64,000 nt of DNA from JANMDN01 sp031376285 (lineage in GTDB: Bacteria > Actinomycetota > Thermoleophilia > Miltoncostaeales > Miltoncostaeaceae), in contig JANMDN010000003.1 in assembly GCA_031376285.1 (NCBI GenBank), forward strand, positions 65,628 through 129,627, in the 5' to 3' direction. This document shows positions 17,953-26,848 of this stretch, piece by piece. Each line of letters starts with the position of its first letter. The stretch's first letter is position 1. A program made the translations under genes and the position numbers. Below the pieces are notes generated by a model. The model worked only from the letters and a program-made list of their open reading frames with translations, made no database searches and had not been told where the DNA came from.

Positions 17953-18141
17953 AACTGGTCCCGTCCGAACGTTGATCGCCGGCCACGAGGGCGTTCGGCT
18001 CTATCCTGGTTTCCGGTCTGCGGTTCGTGCACTCGGCACAGGATACGCGCCGACCGACCGAGTCCCGACCGGCGGAGTTTCCTCATCGCACCTCCAGGTA
18101 GGTCCCAAAGTCTCAAACACCGGATCCGACGTGCGCATCCG

Positions 18142-19404
18142 ATGGGGATCGCGATGGCCCGCGGCCTGGAGCGGCTCGACCACGCAGGGGTCGCCGAGAT
18201 CCGTCGCTTCCAGGAGCGCCGGCTACGTGGACTCGTGCGACTCGCCGCGGCGCGGTCGCCGTTCTACCGCGCGTGGTTTCGCGAAAATGGCGTCGATCCT
18301 CGCTCGATCCGCCGCGTCGAGGATCTCGCCCGACTGCCGCTCCTTGAGCGCCGTCATCTCGCCGAGCGGCCACGGGACTTTCTGACATACCCGAAACGGC
18401 TCGCCTGGGGGTCGTCGTCGAGTGGAACCTCGGGAACCCCCGTGACGGCCTACCGCACGCCGGGCTCGTCGATCTACGAGCTGGCGGTGCTCGAACGCCA
18501 GTGGGGCTGGTTCGGCATGCCCCGAGGCGCACGCCGCGCGATCCTGCGGGGAAGCGACTTCGCCGCCGATCGCCCCGGTGAGGTGACGATGGAGGTGCCG
18601 GGCGGGCGACAGCTCCTTATCTCGAGCTTCCACCTGACCGCCTCCAACCTCCCGAAGATTCTCGACGGCTTGCGTGCCTTTCAGCCTGACGCGATCGAAG
18701 GTTGGCCGTCGAGCATCTCGCTCCTTGCCGCGCTCCTTCGCGACCACGGAGCACAGTTCCCGGTGCGGGCGATCGTCACGTCGTCAGAGGTGATGAGCCC
18801 CGCCCAGCAGGGCCTGATGCGAGAGACCTTCGTCGGTCCGATCGTCGACCACTACGGGCAGACCGAGCGCGTCGCGATGGCGGGGAGCTGCGAAGCCGGC
18901 GGCTATCACGTCTTCCCGGACTACGGGATCGTCGAGCTGCTGCCCGTCGATGGGCGGCCCGACCGCTTCGAGATCGTCGGCACGCCGCTGCACAACTGGG
19001 GCTTTCCGCTCTTTCGCTACCGAACGGGCGACGAGGTGGGGCCTGCACCCGAAGGGCCGTGTGCCTGTGGACGATCCTTCCCGCTCCTGGGGGCGATCGA
19101 CGGGCGCGCAGAGGATGCCTTCGTGGCGGCAGACGGACGGCCGATACCGCTTCCAGCCACCGTTGTCGACGACCTCACCGGCCTCCAGGAGACGCAGATC
19201 GTCCAACGCGCGCCTGGCGTCTTCGAGATTCGGATGGTGCCCGGCGTTGGGTTTGATCAGACGGCAAGCGAGGCACTCGCACGCGAAAACATCAGGCGCC
19301 TGATCGGCCCCGGCCAGACGGTCACGTTCACGCAGATGGAGCGAATCCCCCGCTCCGCCAGCGGGAAGGTCAAGCCCGCGATCGTCGTCAACGACCTCGT
19401 CTAG
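18142..19404 (+). CDS. CapK-like adenylate-forming protein (phenylacetate-CoA ligase family)
   Basis: 420 residues. The core adenylation motif is SSSGTSGTPVTAYRT, followed by HYGQTERVAMAGSC, RYRTGDE and the C-terminal lysine motif PRSASGKVKPAIV, so catalytic residues look intact. In capsule and exopolysaccharide loci CapK homologs are thought to activate acyl groups for glycan decoration; the acid is unknown. The start is at ATG 18142 or the in-frame ATG 18154 (MARGLERLDHAG). The frame stays open far upstream to 17488 but that part is antisense to the heparinase-like gene and rejected. The 3' end overlaps the convergent glycosyltransferase by 17 bp. Confidence 0.85.
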   Translation: MGIAMARGLERLDHAGVAEIRRFQERRLRGLVRLAAARSPFYRAWFRENGVDPRSIRRVEDLARLPLLERRHLAERPRDFLTYPKRLAWGSSSSGTSGTPVTAYRTPGSSIYELAVLERQWGWFGMPRGARRAILRGSDFAADRPGEVTMEVPGGRQLLISSFHLTASNLPKILDGLRAFQPDAIEGWPSSISLLAALLRDHGAQFPVRAIVTSSEVMSPAQQGLMRETFVGPIVDHYGQTERVAMAGSCEAGGYHVFPDYGIVELLPVDGRPDRFEIVGTPLHNWGFPLFRYRTGDEVGPAPEGPCACGRSFPLLGAIDGRAEDAFVAADGRPIPLPATVVDDLTGLQETQIVQRAPGVFEIRMVPGVGFDQTASEALARENIRRLIGPGQTVTFTQMERIPRSASGKVKPAIVVNDLV

Positions 19405-20590
19405 CGCCGAGCGCCGCGTCGAAGACCTCGGCAAGCCGCTCGGCGACGCGCTCGACCGCGTAGTGCGTGTCGACCTGGGCGCGGTTCCAGGCGCCCATCC
19501 GGATCGCGCGCGCCGGGTCGGCCATGATCGTCTCGAAGGCATTCGCAAGCGCGGCGGGATCATCGGGAGTAACCACGATGGCCCCGTGCCCGTCTCCGAC
19601 GACATCCGGCACACCTCCCACCGGCGTAACCACCGCCGGGAGTCCAAACGCCATCGCTTCGAGGAGCGCCATCGGAAGTCCCTCCACGCGCGACGGCAGC
19701 GCGAAAATCGTCGATCCCGCAAGGAGTTCGTCGCGGCGACGGGCGTCGACCCACCCGGGCAGCTCCACGCGGTCGATCACGCCCAACCGTTCGGCCTCCA
19801 GGCGAATCGGGCCCTGGTCTCCGTCGCCAGCCAGGCATAGCCGCACGTCGGCGCGCTGCTCGCCGAGACGCGCGAGCGCCTGCACGAGCACGCGAGAGCC
19901 CTTGTCGTCGCCGAGACGGCCGAGGCAAACGATCCGCGCAGGGGCGCCGAGTTCCGCTGACGCGCCCTCCGGCACGGACGCGACCGGGTTCGGGACCACC
20001 TCGATGTTGTCGCCCGCGAGATGGGCGAGGCGCCCCTTCCAGGAGTCCGTCAGGACGACCACGCGCGCGGCAGCGCGAAGCGTTCGGGCGATAACGGCGC
20101 GCTCGACTGGCCCCGCCGACGCGGCGTACTCGGCAAAGCCACCCCCGTGCACATGCACGACATACGGCCGGCGCGCCAGCCGGCTTGCGGCAGCCACGAT
20201 CGCCTTGCGGCGAAACGATGCATCAGACGCCGTGTGAATGTGCACGAGGTCCACCCGCCGACGCGCGAGCAGGACCGCGAGCCGGCCGATTCCAACGGCC
20301 GCCTGGGTGAGTTTTTCCCACCCCGAGCCGTCTCGATGCGTGTGGATCTCGACCAGCTCGAAGCGCTCCCGCAACGGTGACGCGCACAGCATGGCGATCA
20401 CCGAGCGGACCCCACCCGCGCTTCTCGGGCCGGGACCGACCTCTGCGACGACGGGGAGCGATATTCGGCGGGGTGCGATTGCCGGAACGTAGCGCGTGGG
20501 CCCGGCCGTTCGTCGCCAATGGACCCGACGGGGTTCGCCCGCGACCGAGCGACGTGCGATCCTGGCGCCCGTGAACGCACGACCCCCCAT
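19388..20590 (-). CDS. Family 4 glycosyltransferase (GT-B)
   Basis: 400 residues. The N-terminal domain starts around LPVVAEVGPGPRSAGGVRS and contains HIHTASDASFRRK and HVHGGGFAEYA. The C-terminal donor-binding domain has RIVCLGRLGDDKGSRVLVQAL and the E-x7-E motif in LPSRVEGLPMALLEAMAFG. It should be a retaining transferase using a nucleotide-sugar. No start codon exists between the ATG at 20590 and the fold, so 20590 is chosen although it adds about 45 residues and shares a CCATGG site with the divergent lipoprotein gene. The open frame continues to 20887 but runs antisense to that gene. Confidence 0.83.
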   Translation of the reverse strand: MGGRAFTGARIARRSVAGEPRRVHWRRTAGPTRYVPAIAPRRISLPVVAEVGPGPRSAGGVRSVIAMLCASPLRERFELVEIHTHRDGSGWEKLTQAAVGIGRLAVLLARRRVDLVHIHTASDASFRRKAIVAAASRLARRPYVVHVHGGGFAEYAASAGPVERAVIARTLRAAARVVVLTDSWKGRLAHLAGDNIEVVPNPVASVPEGASAELGAPARIVCLGRLGDDKGSRVLVQALARLGEQRADVRLCLAGDGDQGPIRLEAERLGVIDRVELPGWVDARRRDELLAGSTIFALPSRVEGLPMALLEAMAFGLPAVVTPVGGVPDVVGDGHGAIVVTPDDPAALANAFETIMADPARAIRMGAWNRAQVDTHYAVERVAERLAEVFDAALGARRGR

Positions 20591-21953
20591 GGCCGGCGCG
20601 CGACGCCCAAGCCGTCGCCGACGTTTGATCGGTGGGTGGACGACCGCCCTCATCGTCGTTGTCGCAGCGGGCTGCGGCAGCAAGGCCGTGGTTCGTGACG
20701 AGGCCGCGATCTCCGCGGGCGAGAAGCAGGCACCAACGTTTCCTCGCTCCACAGCACTCTTCCTTGCCCAGGAGGACCTTCCGTCGGCGGCGACGCTCGC
20801 CAAGTCCGACGTCGTCGTGATTGACAGCGAATGGGCCCATCGCCAGCCCCGCTCCTTCTTTGCCCAGATCCGCCGTTTGAATCCCACGGTCCGACTGCTC
20901 GCCTACGTCAATATCGTCGACCGACCCCGCAGCATCGGATCGCGTGGTTACTACGCCAACCGCTACGACCTCTGGCAGTTCGATGATCGGGGACGGTCGA
21001 AGCTGCCGGTCGGCTGGTTGGCGCGGACCGCGAGCGGCGAGCAACTCAGCCAGTACCCCGGCACCGACATGACCAACATCATGGGGACCGTTGGTGGGCG
21101 GCGATTCGCTGACTACGCCGTCGACTGGATGGTTCGCCGTGTCTGGCGCTCAGGTGTCTGGGACGGACTCTTCTTGGATGTCTGGGGCGACCGCGTCTAC
21201 AACACGACCCGGGACGCGTGGGATGTCGACGGCGACGGTACGGACGAGCCCAACAGCGCTATTTTTGGCCCTGGGAAGCCGTGGGAGCAGGCGATCTCCA
21301 ACGCGGAGTCGCGACTGCGACGCGAGATTCCGAAGGCGCTCATCGTTGTCAACGGGAGTCGAACACTCTCAGGAGACCGTCTTGACGGACGCGTCTGGGA
21401 GAGCTTTTCAGACCCCGTCAAAGAGCGCGATCCCGGCGTTGACCTGCGCGACTACGTCACCGTCGCGTCCGCTCCCGGGCATCGCCTTCCCGGTATGCAG
21501 ATCACGATCAATCGCCTTCCCCAAGGTGGGCCGCTTGACCAGACCGACTACCGCCGGGCGCGAAGCTTCCTCACCGGGACACTTCTGCAGAACGGCTACT
21601 GGGCAAGCGCCGGAGTCGACTACGACGAGATCGTCACCTACGACGAGATCGACGGAGGCGGGCGAGGGCGTGGCTATCTCGGGCGGGCCGTCGTGCCGAG
21701 CCCGACCTGGTCGCAGGTCTCAGGCACCTTTCGCGGCGGGATCGGGCGGGTGAGCGGGAAGCTCTATCGACGTGATTTCACGGGTGGCATCGTGCTGCAC
21801 AACGCGGGGGACGAGGCCAAGACGGTGAAACTCGAGGGGCCCTACCGGCGCCTCAAGGGTCGCCAGGATCCTTCGACTAATAGCGGCGAGCAGGTCACCA
21901 CGGTGACGATCCCGCCGCAGGACGGCCTCATCCTCGTCCGGGGTGGCGGGTAG
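20571..21953 (+). CDS. Lipoprotein with GHL15-like putative glycoside hydrolase domain
   Basis: 460 residues from GTG 20571, or 454 from ATG 20589. A basic N-terminus leads to a hydrophobic stretch ending in a lipobox-like VVAAGC, so it should be lipid-anchored outside the membrane. The body is a TIM-barrel-like domain with LLAYVNIVDRPRSIGSRGYY, WMVRRVWRSGVWDGLFLDVWGD and DVDGDGTDEPNS, resembling the hypothetical glycosyl hydrolase family 15 (GHL15). The FLDVWGD strand carries the likely acidic residue. It may cut or trim the exopolysaccharide made by this locus. Substrate and activity are unproven for the family. Confidence 0.72.
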   Translation: MNARPPMAGARRPSRRRRLIGGWTTALIVVVAAGCGSKAVVRDEAAISAGEKQAPTFPRSTALFLAQEDLPSAATLAKSDVVVIDSEWAHRQPRSFFAQIRRLNPTVRLLAYVNIVDRPRSIGSRGYYANRYDLWQFDDRGRSKLPVGWLARTASGEQLSQYPGTDMTNIMGTVGGRRFADYAVDWMVRRVWRSGVWDGLFLDVWGDRVYNTTRDAWDVDGDGTDEPNSAIFGPGKPWEQAISNAESRLRREIPKALIVVNGSRTLSGDRLDGRVWESFSDPVKERDPGVDLRDYVTVASAPGHRLPGMQITINRLPQGGPLDQTDYRRARSFLTGTLLQNGYWASAGVDYDEIVTYDEIDGGGRGRGYLGRAVVPSPTWSQVSGTFRGGIGRVSGKLYRRDFTGGIVLHNAGDEAKTVKLEGPYRRLKGRQDPSTNSGEQVTTVTIPPQDGLILVRGGG

Positions 21954-22074
21954 CGGCGAGCGGACACCCCGCCGAACCCGGCGCTGCCTGCCACCCTCGG
22001 CGCCTGCACGAAAGAACGATTTGCGAGCAGCGGCGTGCTCGACTAGCGTCGCCTCAACCGACGAGGAGATGCGC

Positions 22075-22743
22075 GTGACATCGATGCCGATGGACACCAA
22101 GACACCCGCTGTCGCGAACCTCATCCGCCAGCGATTCGGCACGCCGAAGCGGCTCCTTGTCGTTGGATGCGGACCAGGCCTCGAGGCGGCCCACCTCGCC
22201 GAACAGCTCGGGAGCACGGTGACCGGGATCGATGTCGCGGATACCTTCGATGACGAAGCGCGCCGAAGGGTCGACCTGCGCGTCGGCGACGGAACGGCGC
22301 TTGACTTCGAGGATGACACCTTCGACTTCGTCTACTGCTACCACGTGCTCGAACACATCCCCCGGTACGCCGTCGCGCTGAGCGAAATGCGTCGCGCCAT
22401 GCGCCCCGGTGCCGGGTACTGGATCGGGACGCCCAATCGCAGGCGCCTCGTCGGGTACGTCGGAAGTGAAGGCACGTCGCTTGCGAAGAAGCTCGCCTGG
22501 AATGCGGCTGACTGGAAGGCTCGCCTCAAGGGGCAGTTCAGGAACGAGCTTGGCGCGCATGCCGGCTTCACTTCCCCGGAGCTTCGACGGATCCTGGTGA
22601 GCGCCTTCGGGAATGCCGAGGAGACAACGCGCGAGTACTACCGAGCCGTCTACGGCTCGCATGGACGCGCGCTGACGGTGATCGAGCGATCGGGCCTCGG
22701 TCGACTGCTCTATCCGGCGGTCTACTTCGTGGGCACCGCGTAG
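22075..22743 (+). CDS. SAM-dependent methyltransferase
   Basis: 222 residues. The SAM-binding loop is LLVVGCGPGLEAAHLAEQL, followed by DGTALDFEDDTFDFVYCYHVLEH and RAMRPGAGYWIGTPNR of class I Methyltransf_11 proteins. I picked GTG 22075, which has GAGGAG six bases upstream; ATG 22069 abuts that site and is less likely, and the open frame back to 21943 overlaps the previous gene. It probably methylates a sugar or lipid intermediate of the surrounding polysaccharide pathway. It converges on a GT4 gene with a 10-base gap. Confidence 0.83.
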   Translation: MTSMPMDTKTPAVANLIRQRFGTPKRLLVVGCGPGLEAAHLAEQLGSTVTGIDVADTFDDEARRRVDLRVGDGTALDFEDDTFDFVYCYHVLEHIPRYAVALSEMRRAMRPGAGYWIGTPNRRRLVGYVGSEGTSLAKKLAWNAADWKARLKGQFRNELGAHAGFTSPELRRILVSAFGNAEETTREYYRAVYGSHGRALTVIERSGLGRLLYPAVYFVGTA

Positions 22744-22753
22744 ACGCGCCGCT

Positions 22754-23971
22754 CTACCGACGGAGCAGTCGACCGTAGAAGTCGATCAGGTGTTGGCGCG
22801 AGACGGCCCAGGAGAGGTCCTGCTCGACGCGCTGGCGCCCGATCTCCCCCATCCGCGTACGGCGGACGGGGTCGTCGAGCAGCTCCGCGATGAGCTCGGC
22901 GAACGCGGTCTCGTCGTTTGCGGGCGCGTAGAGCGCGGCGTCGCCCGCCGAGACTCGCGCTTCGACGAGATCAAACGAGACGAGCGGCCGGCCCATCGAC
23001 ATGTATTCGACGACCTTGTTCATCGTCGACACGTCGTTGAGGGGGTTTTTTGGATCGGGCGAGAGGCACACGTCGGCGCTCGAAAGGCAGCGCTGCACGA
23101 ACTCGTCTGGGACGCGCCCGGTGAACTCGACGCAGTCCTCCAGGCCAAGCGTCCGGGAGAGCGCAACCATGTCGTCGAAGGCATCGCCGGTTCCCATGAA
23201 GATCGATTGCAGGTCCTCTCGCCCCGTCTCGTGGCGCAGGTGCGCGAGCGCCCGGAGGGCGTAGTCGACACCGTCTTGGGGGCCCATCACACCAATGTAG
23301 GCAGCGAGGTGCGTCTTCCCACGCCGGAGGCTCGGGTCGGGCTCGCGCCGGACAAAGCGCGAGAGATCCGGGGCGCTTCGCACAACCGAGACTCGATCTG
23401 GCTTCATCTTCCCGCGCTCGATGGCGACGCGGCGGTAGCTCTCGTTCGTCGAGATGACCCCATCGGCGAAGGCGAAGGTGACTCGCTCGAAGAGCTTCGA
23501 CACTCGGTAGAGGAGGCTGCTGGAGCCCTCGAAGCGCGACAGGAAAAGCTCGGGCACGAGGTCGTGATGATCGAAGACGAACTTCGCCCCACGAAGTTTG
23601 AGGGGGAGCCCAGCGAGAAACAGCAGGTCCGGAGGGTTGCAGGCGTGTACGACGTCGACCGGCCCTTCCTTGCGGACGCGAAGCGCGAGACGCAGGGTCC
23701 GCCAAAGCGCTTGGCCGTACTCCTTGACGTAGCCGGCCGGACCCCCTGTCGCGGCCTCAAGCGGATAGCGCAGGATGCGCACGCCTTCGATCGTCTCCTC
23801 TGGCTCGGTGTCCTGTTTGCTCCCCATCGGGCAGATGACCACGACCTCATGGCCGGCCTCGACGAGGGCCCGGCTCTCCTGCCAAACACGTCGATCGAAT
23901 GGGACCGAGAGGTTCTCGACCAGAATGAGGACGCGAGCCGGGCGCGCGGGCGACGGGTGTGGGCTCGTCAT
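22754..23971 (-). CDS. Family 4 glycosyltransferase
   Basis: 405 residues of GT-B fold. RVLILVENLSVPFDRRVWQE is typical of WbuB/WcaI-like enzymes, with FDHHDLVPELFLSRFEG mid-domain, YIGVMGPQDGVDYALRAL at the start of the donor domain and a modified C-terminal motif PLNDVSTMNKVVEYMSMGRP. Its start overlaps the stop of the next minus-strand glycosyltransferase by 4 bp (ATGA), so the two are translationally coupled. It should add one sugar of the repeat unit at the cytoplasmic membrane face. Confidence 0.88.
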   Translation of the reverse strand: MTSPHPSPARPARVLILVENLSVPFDRRVWQESRALVEAGHEVVVICPMGSKQDTEPEETIEGVRILRYPLEAATGGPAGYVKEYGQALWRTLRLALRVRKEGPVDVVHACNPPDLLFLAGLPLKLRGAKFVFDHHDLVPELFLSRFEGSSSLLYRVSKLFERVTFAFADGVISTNESYRRVAIERGKMKPDRVSVVRSAPDLSRFVRREPDPSLRRGKTHLAAYIGVMGPQDGVDYALRALAHLRHETGREDLQSIFMGTGDAFDDMVALSRTLGLEDCVEFTGRVPDEFVQRCLSSADVCLSPDPKNPLNDVSTMNKVVEYMSMGRPLVSFDLVEARVSAGDAALYAPANDETAFAELIAELLDDPVRRTRMGEIGRQRVEQDLSWAVSRQHLIDFYGRLLRR

Positions 23972-25131
23972 CGATCGACCAGCGATGTGAGGAGCCGCTG
24001 GAAGCCTGCCACGGTCCCCTCGATTCGGAAGTCACGCTCTGCCCTCGCGCGGGCGGTCGCCCCGAAACGGGCGCGGAGTGTCGGGTCGTCGGCGAGCGTT
24101 CCGATCCGGTCGGCCAGCGCGTCGACATCCCCGACGGGAACGACGAACCCGTCGTGACCGTCTCCAACCATGTCACGCAGCGCACCGCAGTCAGTCGTGA
24201 CGACCGGGAGGCCCGCGGCCATCGCCTCGAGGACCGACATCGGCGCACCCTCGTGCACCGAGGACAGGCACGCCAGATCGAGCCCCGGAAGGAGCGCGGC
24301 GACGTCGCTTCGGACCCCTAGGAAGTTGACCTGCGCCCCAATACCGAGCCGCTCGACTTCCGCCCGCAACTCGGGGGCGCGCGGGCCATCGCCGATCACG
24401 ACGAGCCGTATGTTGGGGTGGGTGGGAACGAGGCGCGCGATCGCCTGGATCAGCACCTCATGAGCCTTTTGGTCGGTCAGCCGAGCGACGATGCCGACGG
24501 CCACCTCGCCTGGGGCAAGGGCAAGTGTCTCGCGGGCGCCTCGCCGATCCTCTGCGGTCGGCGCGGGACCGACCTCGATGCCGTTTCGGATCACGACCTC
24601 ACGGATGCGCCGCCAGGGAAACCGTCCAACACCCTCCTCGCGGCGCAGATAGTCGCCCTGGCTTGGGGCGAGCAGGATCAGCGCGTCCGAAAGAAAGAGC
24701 GTGTTGACCACGTAGCCCGGAAGGACGCGCCCTCCGACGCTCGTGAGGTCCATGTCGTGAGCCGCGATAACGTTGGCCTTGGTCCGGGCCAAGCGAGCGG
24801 CGATCCGCCCAAGGGTGAGCGACGCGCGGTGGTGGTGGGTGACGAGCACGACGTCGGTGTGGTCGCGACGAAGGCGACTGACAAGGCGCGGCAGCGTGCG
24901 CGGATCGAAGCGGCCACTTCGGCCGATCACGTCGACGGGGATGCCGGCGTCGCGGAACGCCGATGCCAGGTCTCCTGCCTCTCGGAGACAGAGGACGCGT
25001 GGCCGAACGACCGCGGGGTCGAAGCCTCGGAAGAGGTTGAGTAGGAGAATCTCAGCCCCGCCGACGAATGTGAGGTCGAGGAGGAGGCTGAGCTGGATCG
25101 GCCGCCTGGCTCGGTCGCTCATCGGCTTCAT
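23968..25131 (-). CDS. Family 4 glycosyltransferase
   Basis: 387 residues from ATG 25131 (KPMSDRARRPIQLSLLLDL); ATG 25122 and an upstream open stretch to 25161 are alternatives. TFVGGAEILLLNLFRGFDP is the usual acceptor-side glycine motif. The donor domain has VGIVARLTDQKAHEVLIQAI, LVVIGDGPRAPELRAEVERL and the E-x7-E motif SVHEGAPMSVLEAMAAGLP. It is coupled to the downstream GT4 gene. A 166-base divergent gap separates it from the flippase gene and must hold both promoters, but I see no confident -35/-10 pair. Confidence 0.88.
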   Translation of the reverse strand: MKPMSDRARRPIQLSLLLDLTFVGGAEILLLNLFRGFDPAVVRPRVLCLREAGDLASAFRDAGIPVDVIGRSGRFDPRTLPRLVSRLRRDHTDVVLVTHHHRASLTLGRIAARLARTKANVIAAHDMDLTSVGGRVLPGYVVNTLFLSDALILLAPSQGDYLRREEGVGRFPWRRIREVVIRNGIEVGPAPTAEDRRGARETLALAPGEVAVGIVARLTDQKAHEVLIQAIARLVPTHPNIRLVVIGDGPRAPELRAEVERLGIGAQVNFLGVRSDVAALLPGLDLACLSSVHEGAPMSVLEAMAAGLPVVTTDCGALRDMVGDGHDGFVVPVGDVDALADRIGTLADDPTLRARFGATARARAERDFRIEGTVAGFQRLLTSLVDR

Positions 25132-25297
25132 GATAGGCCGGGGCCTCGCGCCACCCCCCAACTGTCGGTTGCGGCGCGACCGTGCCGAGTTCCGGGGAGA
25201 CGCCGATGGTTTCGCGAACGCGGGCGAGGCCCTATCGTCGTCAGCGTCGGCCGCCAGGTCGACGTCGTGGACGTAACGTCAGGGCCGATCCCGCCAG

Positions 25298-26836
25298 ATG
25301 AGCACGGACACTCCGCACAACGCGGACCATGTCGACAGCGCGCCGCCGGTCTCGGCGGGGCTCGTCCGACGTGGCGCGGGTCTGGCGACCGTTGGCTTCC
25401 TGGCGACGCAGGTCATCGCCCTTGCGACCGCGGTCCTCATCGCGCGTCTGCTCACAAAGGACGAGATCGGTGCCTTCTTCGAGGGCTCCATCGTCGCCAT
25501 CCTCGGTGCGGCCTTTGCCGAGTCCGGGATGCTCGGAGCCGTCATCCAGCGCAAGGATCGACTCGAGGAAGCCGCGAACACCGCACTCGTCGCGACGCTC
25601 GCATCGGGCTTTGTCCTGACGCTCGTCGCGCTTGGACTCGCTCCGCTGATCGGTTGGTGGTTTAACAGCCATGAGGTGACGCTCGTCGGCTTGGCATGCG
25701 CCCCGCTACTGCTCACCCGGGCCTCCGCGATCATTCCGGACGCGCTACTCCAGCGACGATTTGCCTTCACGCGCCGTCTCTTCGTCGATCCTGGTCTTGT
25801 CCTGAGCTACGGCATCGTGGCAATCATCCTTGCCGTCCTCGGCTTCGGGGTGTGGTCGCTTGTGATCGGCACCTATGCATCGCACGTCTTCCTGATCCTC
25901 TCGACGTGGCTCTTTGCCCGCTGGCGGCCCCGACCTCGGCTCGCGTCCTTTGCGATGTGGCGCGAGCTGGCGAGCTACGGGCGCCATCTCCTGTTCGGGA
26001 CGGCGGCAATGCATCTGCGCGAAGGTGTCACGATGTTTGCCATCGGGCGAGCCTTCGGCGAGTCGGGCGTGACGAACTTCAACTACGGCCGCCGCGTCGC
26101 TCAGCTCCCGCAAGTGGCCAACTGGAGTATCGCGGCCTACGTCCTGTTTCCCGCGTTTGCTCGGATTGCCGATGACGCGCAGCGCCTCCGTGGGGCGTTT
26201 CTGCGTGCCTACAGGTGGCTCTGGCTCATCGCTCCCGCGATCGGTGGACTCTTCTTGGCGCTTGGCGAACCGATTATGCGGGTACTTCTCGGCGACGAAT
26301 GGACCGAAGCCGGACTCATTCTGGCGGCGATGGCCGGAATCGGAATCGGGGAGGTCATCATCTCGATCGTCGTCGAAACCGGGAAGGCGGCGGGCTGGTC
26401 GGCAATCGTCAGCCGCCTCGCAATGATCAACGTCATCTCGGGCATCGGGCTTCTCTTTGTCTTCCTCCCCTTCGGCATCGTTGCCGCGGCCGCGTCGGTC
26501 TCGGTGAGTTCCCTCATCGTCGCCGGGGGCGCGCTCTTCTGGATTGCCCGGGTCGTCGATATCTCGAAGCGTGAGATCGCCCGCGAGACGACCCCGGGCC
26601 TCGTCGCCGCACTGGGCGCGACCGCAGCGACCTGGGCGCTCGATCGTGGCGTCGTCGAGGCCTCCTACCAGGGCTTCCTACTCGACCTCGGCGGCCTCGC
26701 AGTCGACGCTGCCGCCTTCAGCGTGGTGTACCTGGCGCTCCTCGGGGTGCTCGCCCCGGCTCGCCTGAGAGACATTCGCCGAGCGGCGGGAGCGCTCTAC
26801 TCCAAGGTCCGCGGCCTCCGGGGAGCGACAGCGTAG
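25298..26836 (+). CDS. Wzx-like lipid-linked oligosaccharide flippase
   Basis: 512 residues with about 12 to 14 hydrophobic segments spread from residue 30 to 500, typical of MOP/MATE-type polysaccharide transporters. The N-terminal GAGLATVGFLATQVIALATA followed by LIARLLTKDEIGAFFEG is characteristic of the LPS O-antigen flippase family. It would move undecaprenyl-linked repeat units across the membrane for the Wzy-like polymerase encoded at 30973-32469. It is the only plus-strand gene among the core assembly genes. The 3' end converges on a GT4 gene with a 12-base gap. Confidence 0.88.
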   Translation: MSTDTPHNADHVDSAPPVSAGLVRRGAGLATVGFLATQVIALATAVLIARLLTKDEIGAFFEGSIVAILGAAFAESGMLGAVIQRKDRLEEAANTALVATLASGFVLTLVALGLAPLIGWWFNSHEVTLVGLACAPLLLTRASAIIPDALLQRRFAFTRRLFVDPGLVLSYGIVAIILAVLGFGVWSLVIGTYASHVFLILSTWLFARWRPRPRLASFAMWRELASYGRHLLFGTAAMHLREGVTMFAIGRAFGESGVTNFNYGRRVAQLPQVANWSIAAYVLFPAFARIADDAQRLRGAFLRAYRWLWLIAPAIGGLFLALGEPIMRVLLGDEWTEAGLILAAMAGIGIGEVIISIVVETGKAAGWSAIVSRLAMINVISGIGLLFVFLPFGIVAAAASVSVSSLIVAGGALFWIARVVDISKREIARETTPGLVAALGATAATWALDRGVVEASYQGFLLDLGGLAVDAAAFSVVYLALLGVLAPARLRDIRRAAGALYSKVRGLRGATA

Positions 26837-26848
26837 GCGGGGAGGGAC

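Noticed and set aside
17488..18141. Upstream open extension of the CapK-like gene
   Set aside because: Runs antisense to the heparinase-like gene and has no homology-like features; CapK homology begins at 18142.
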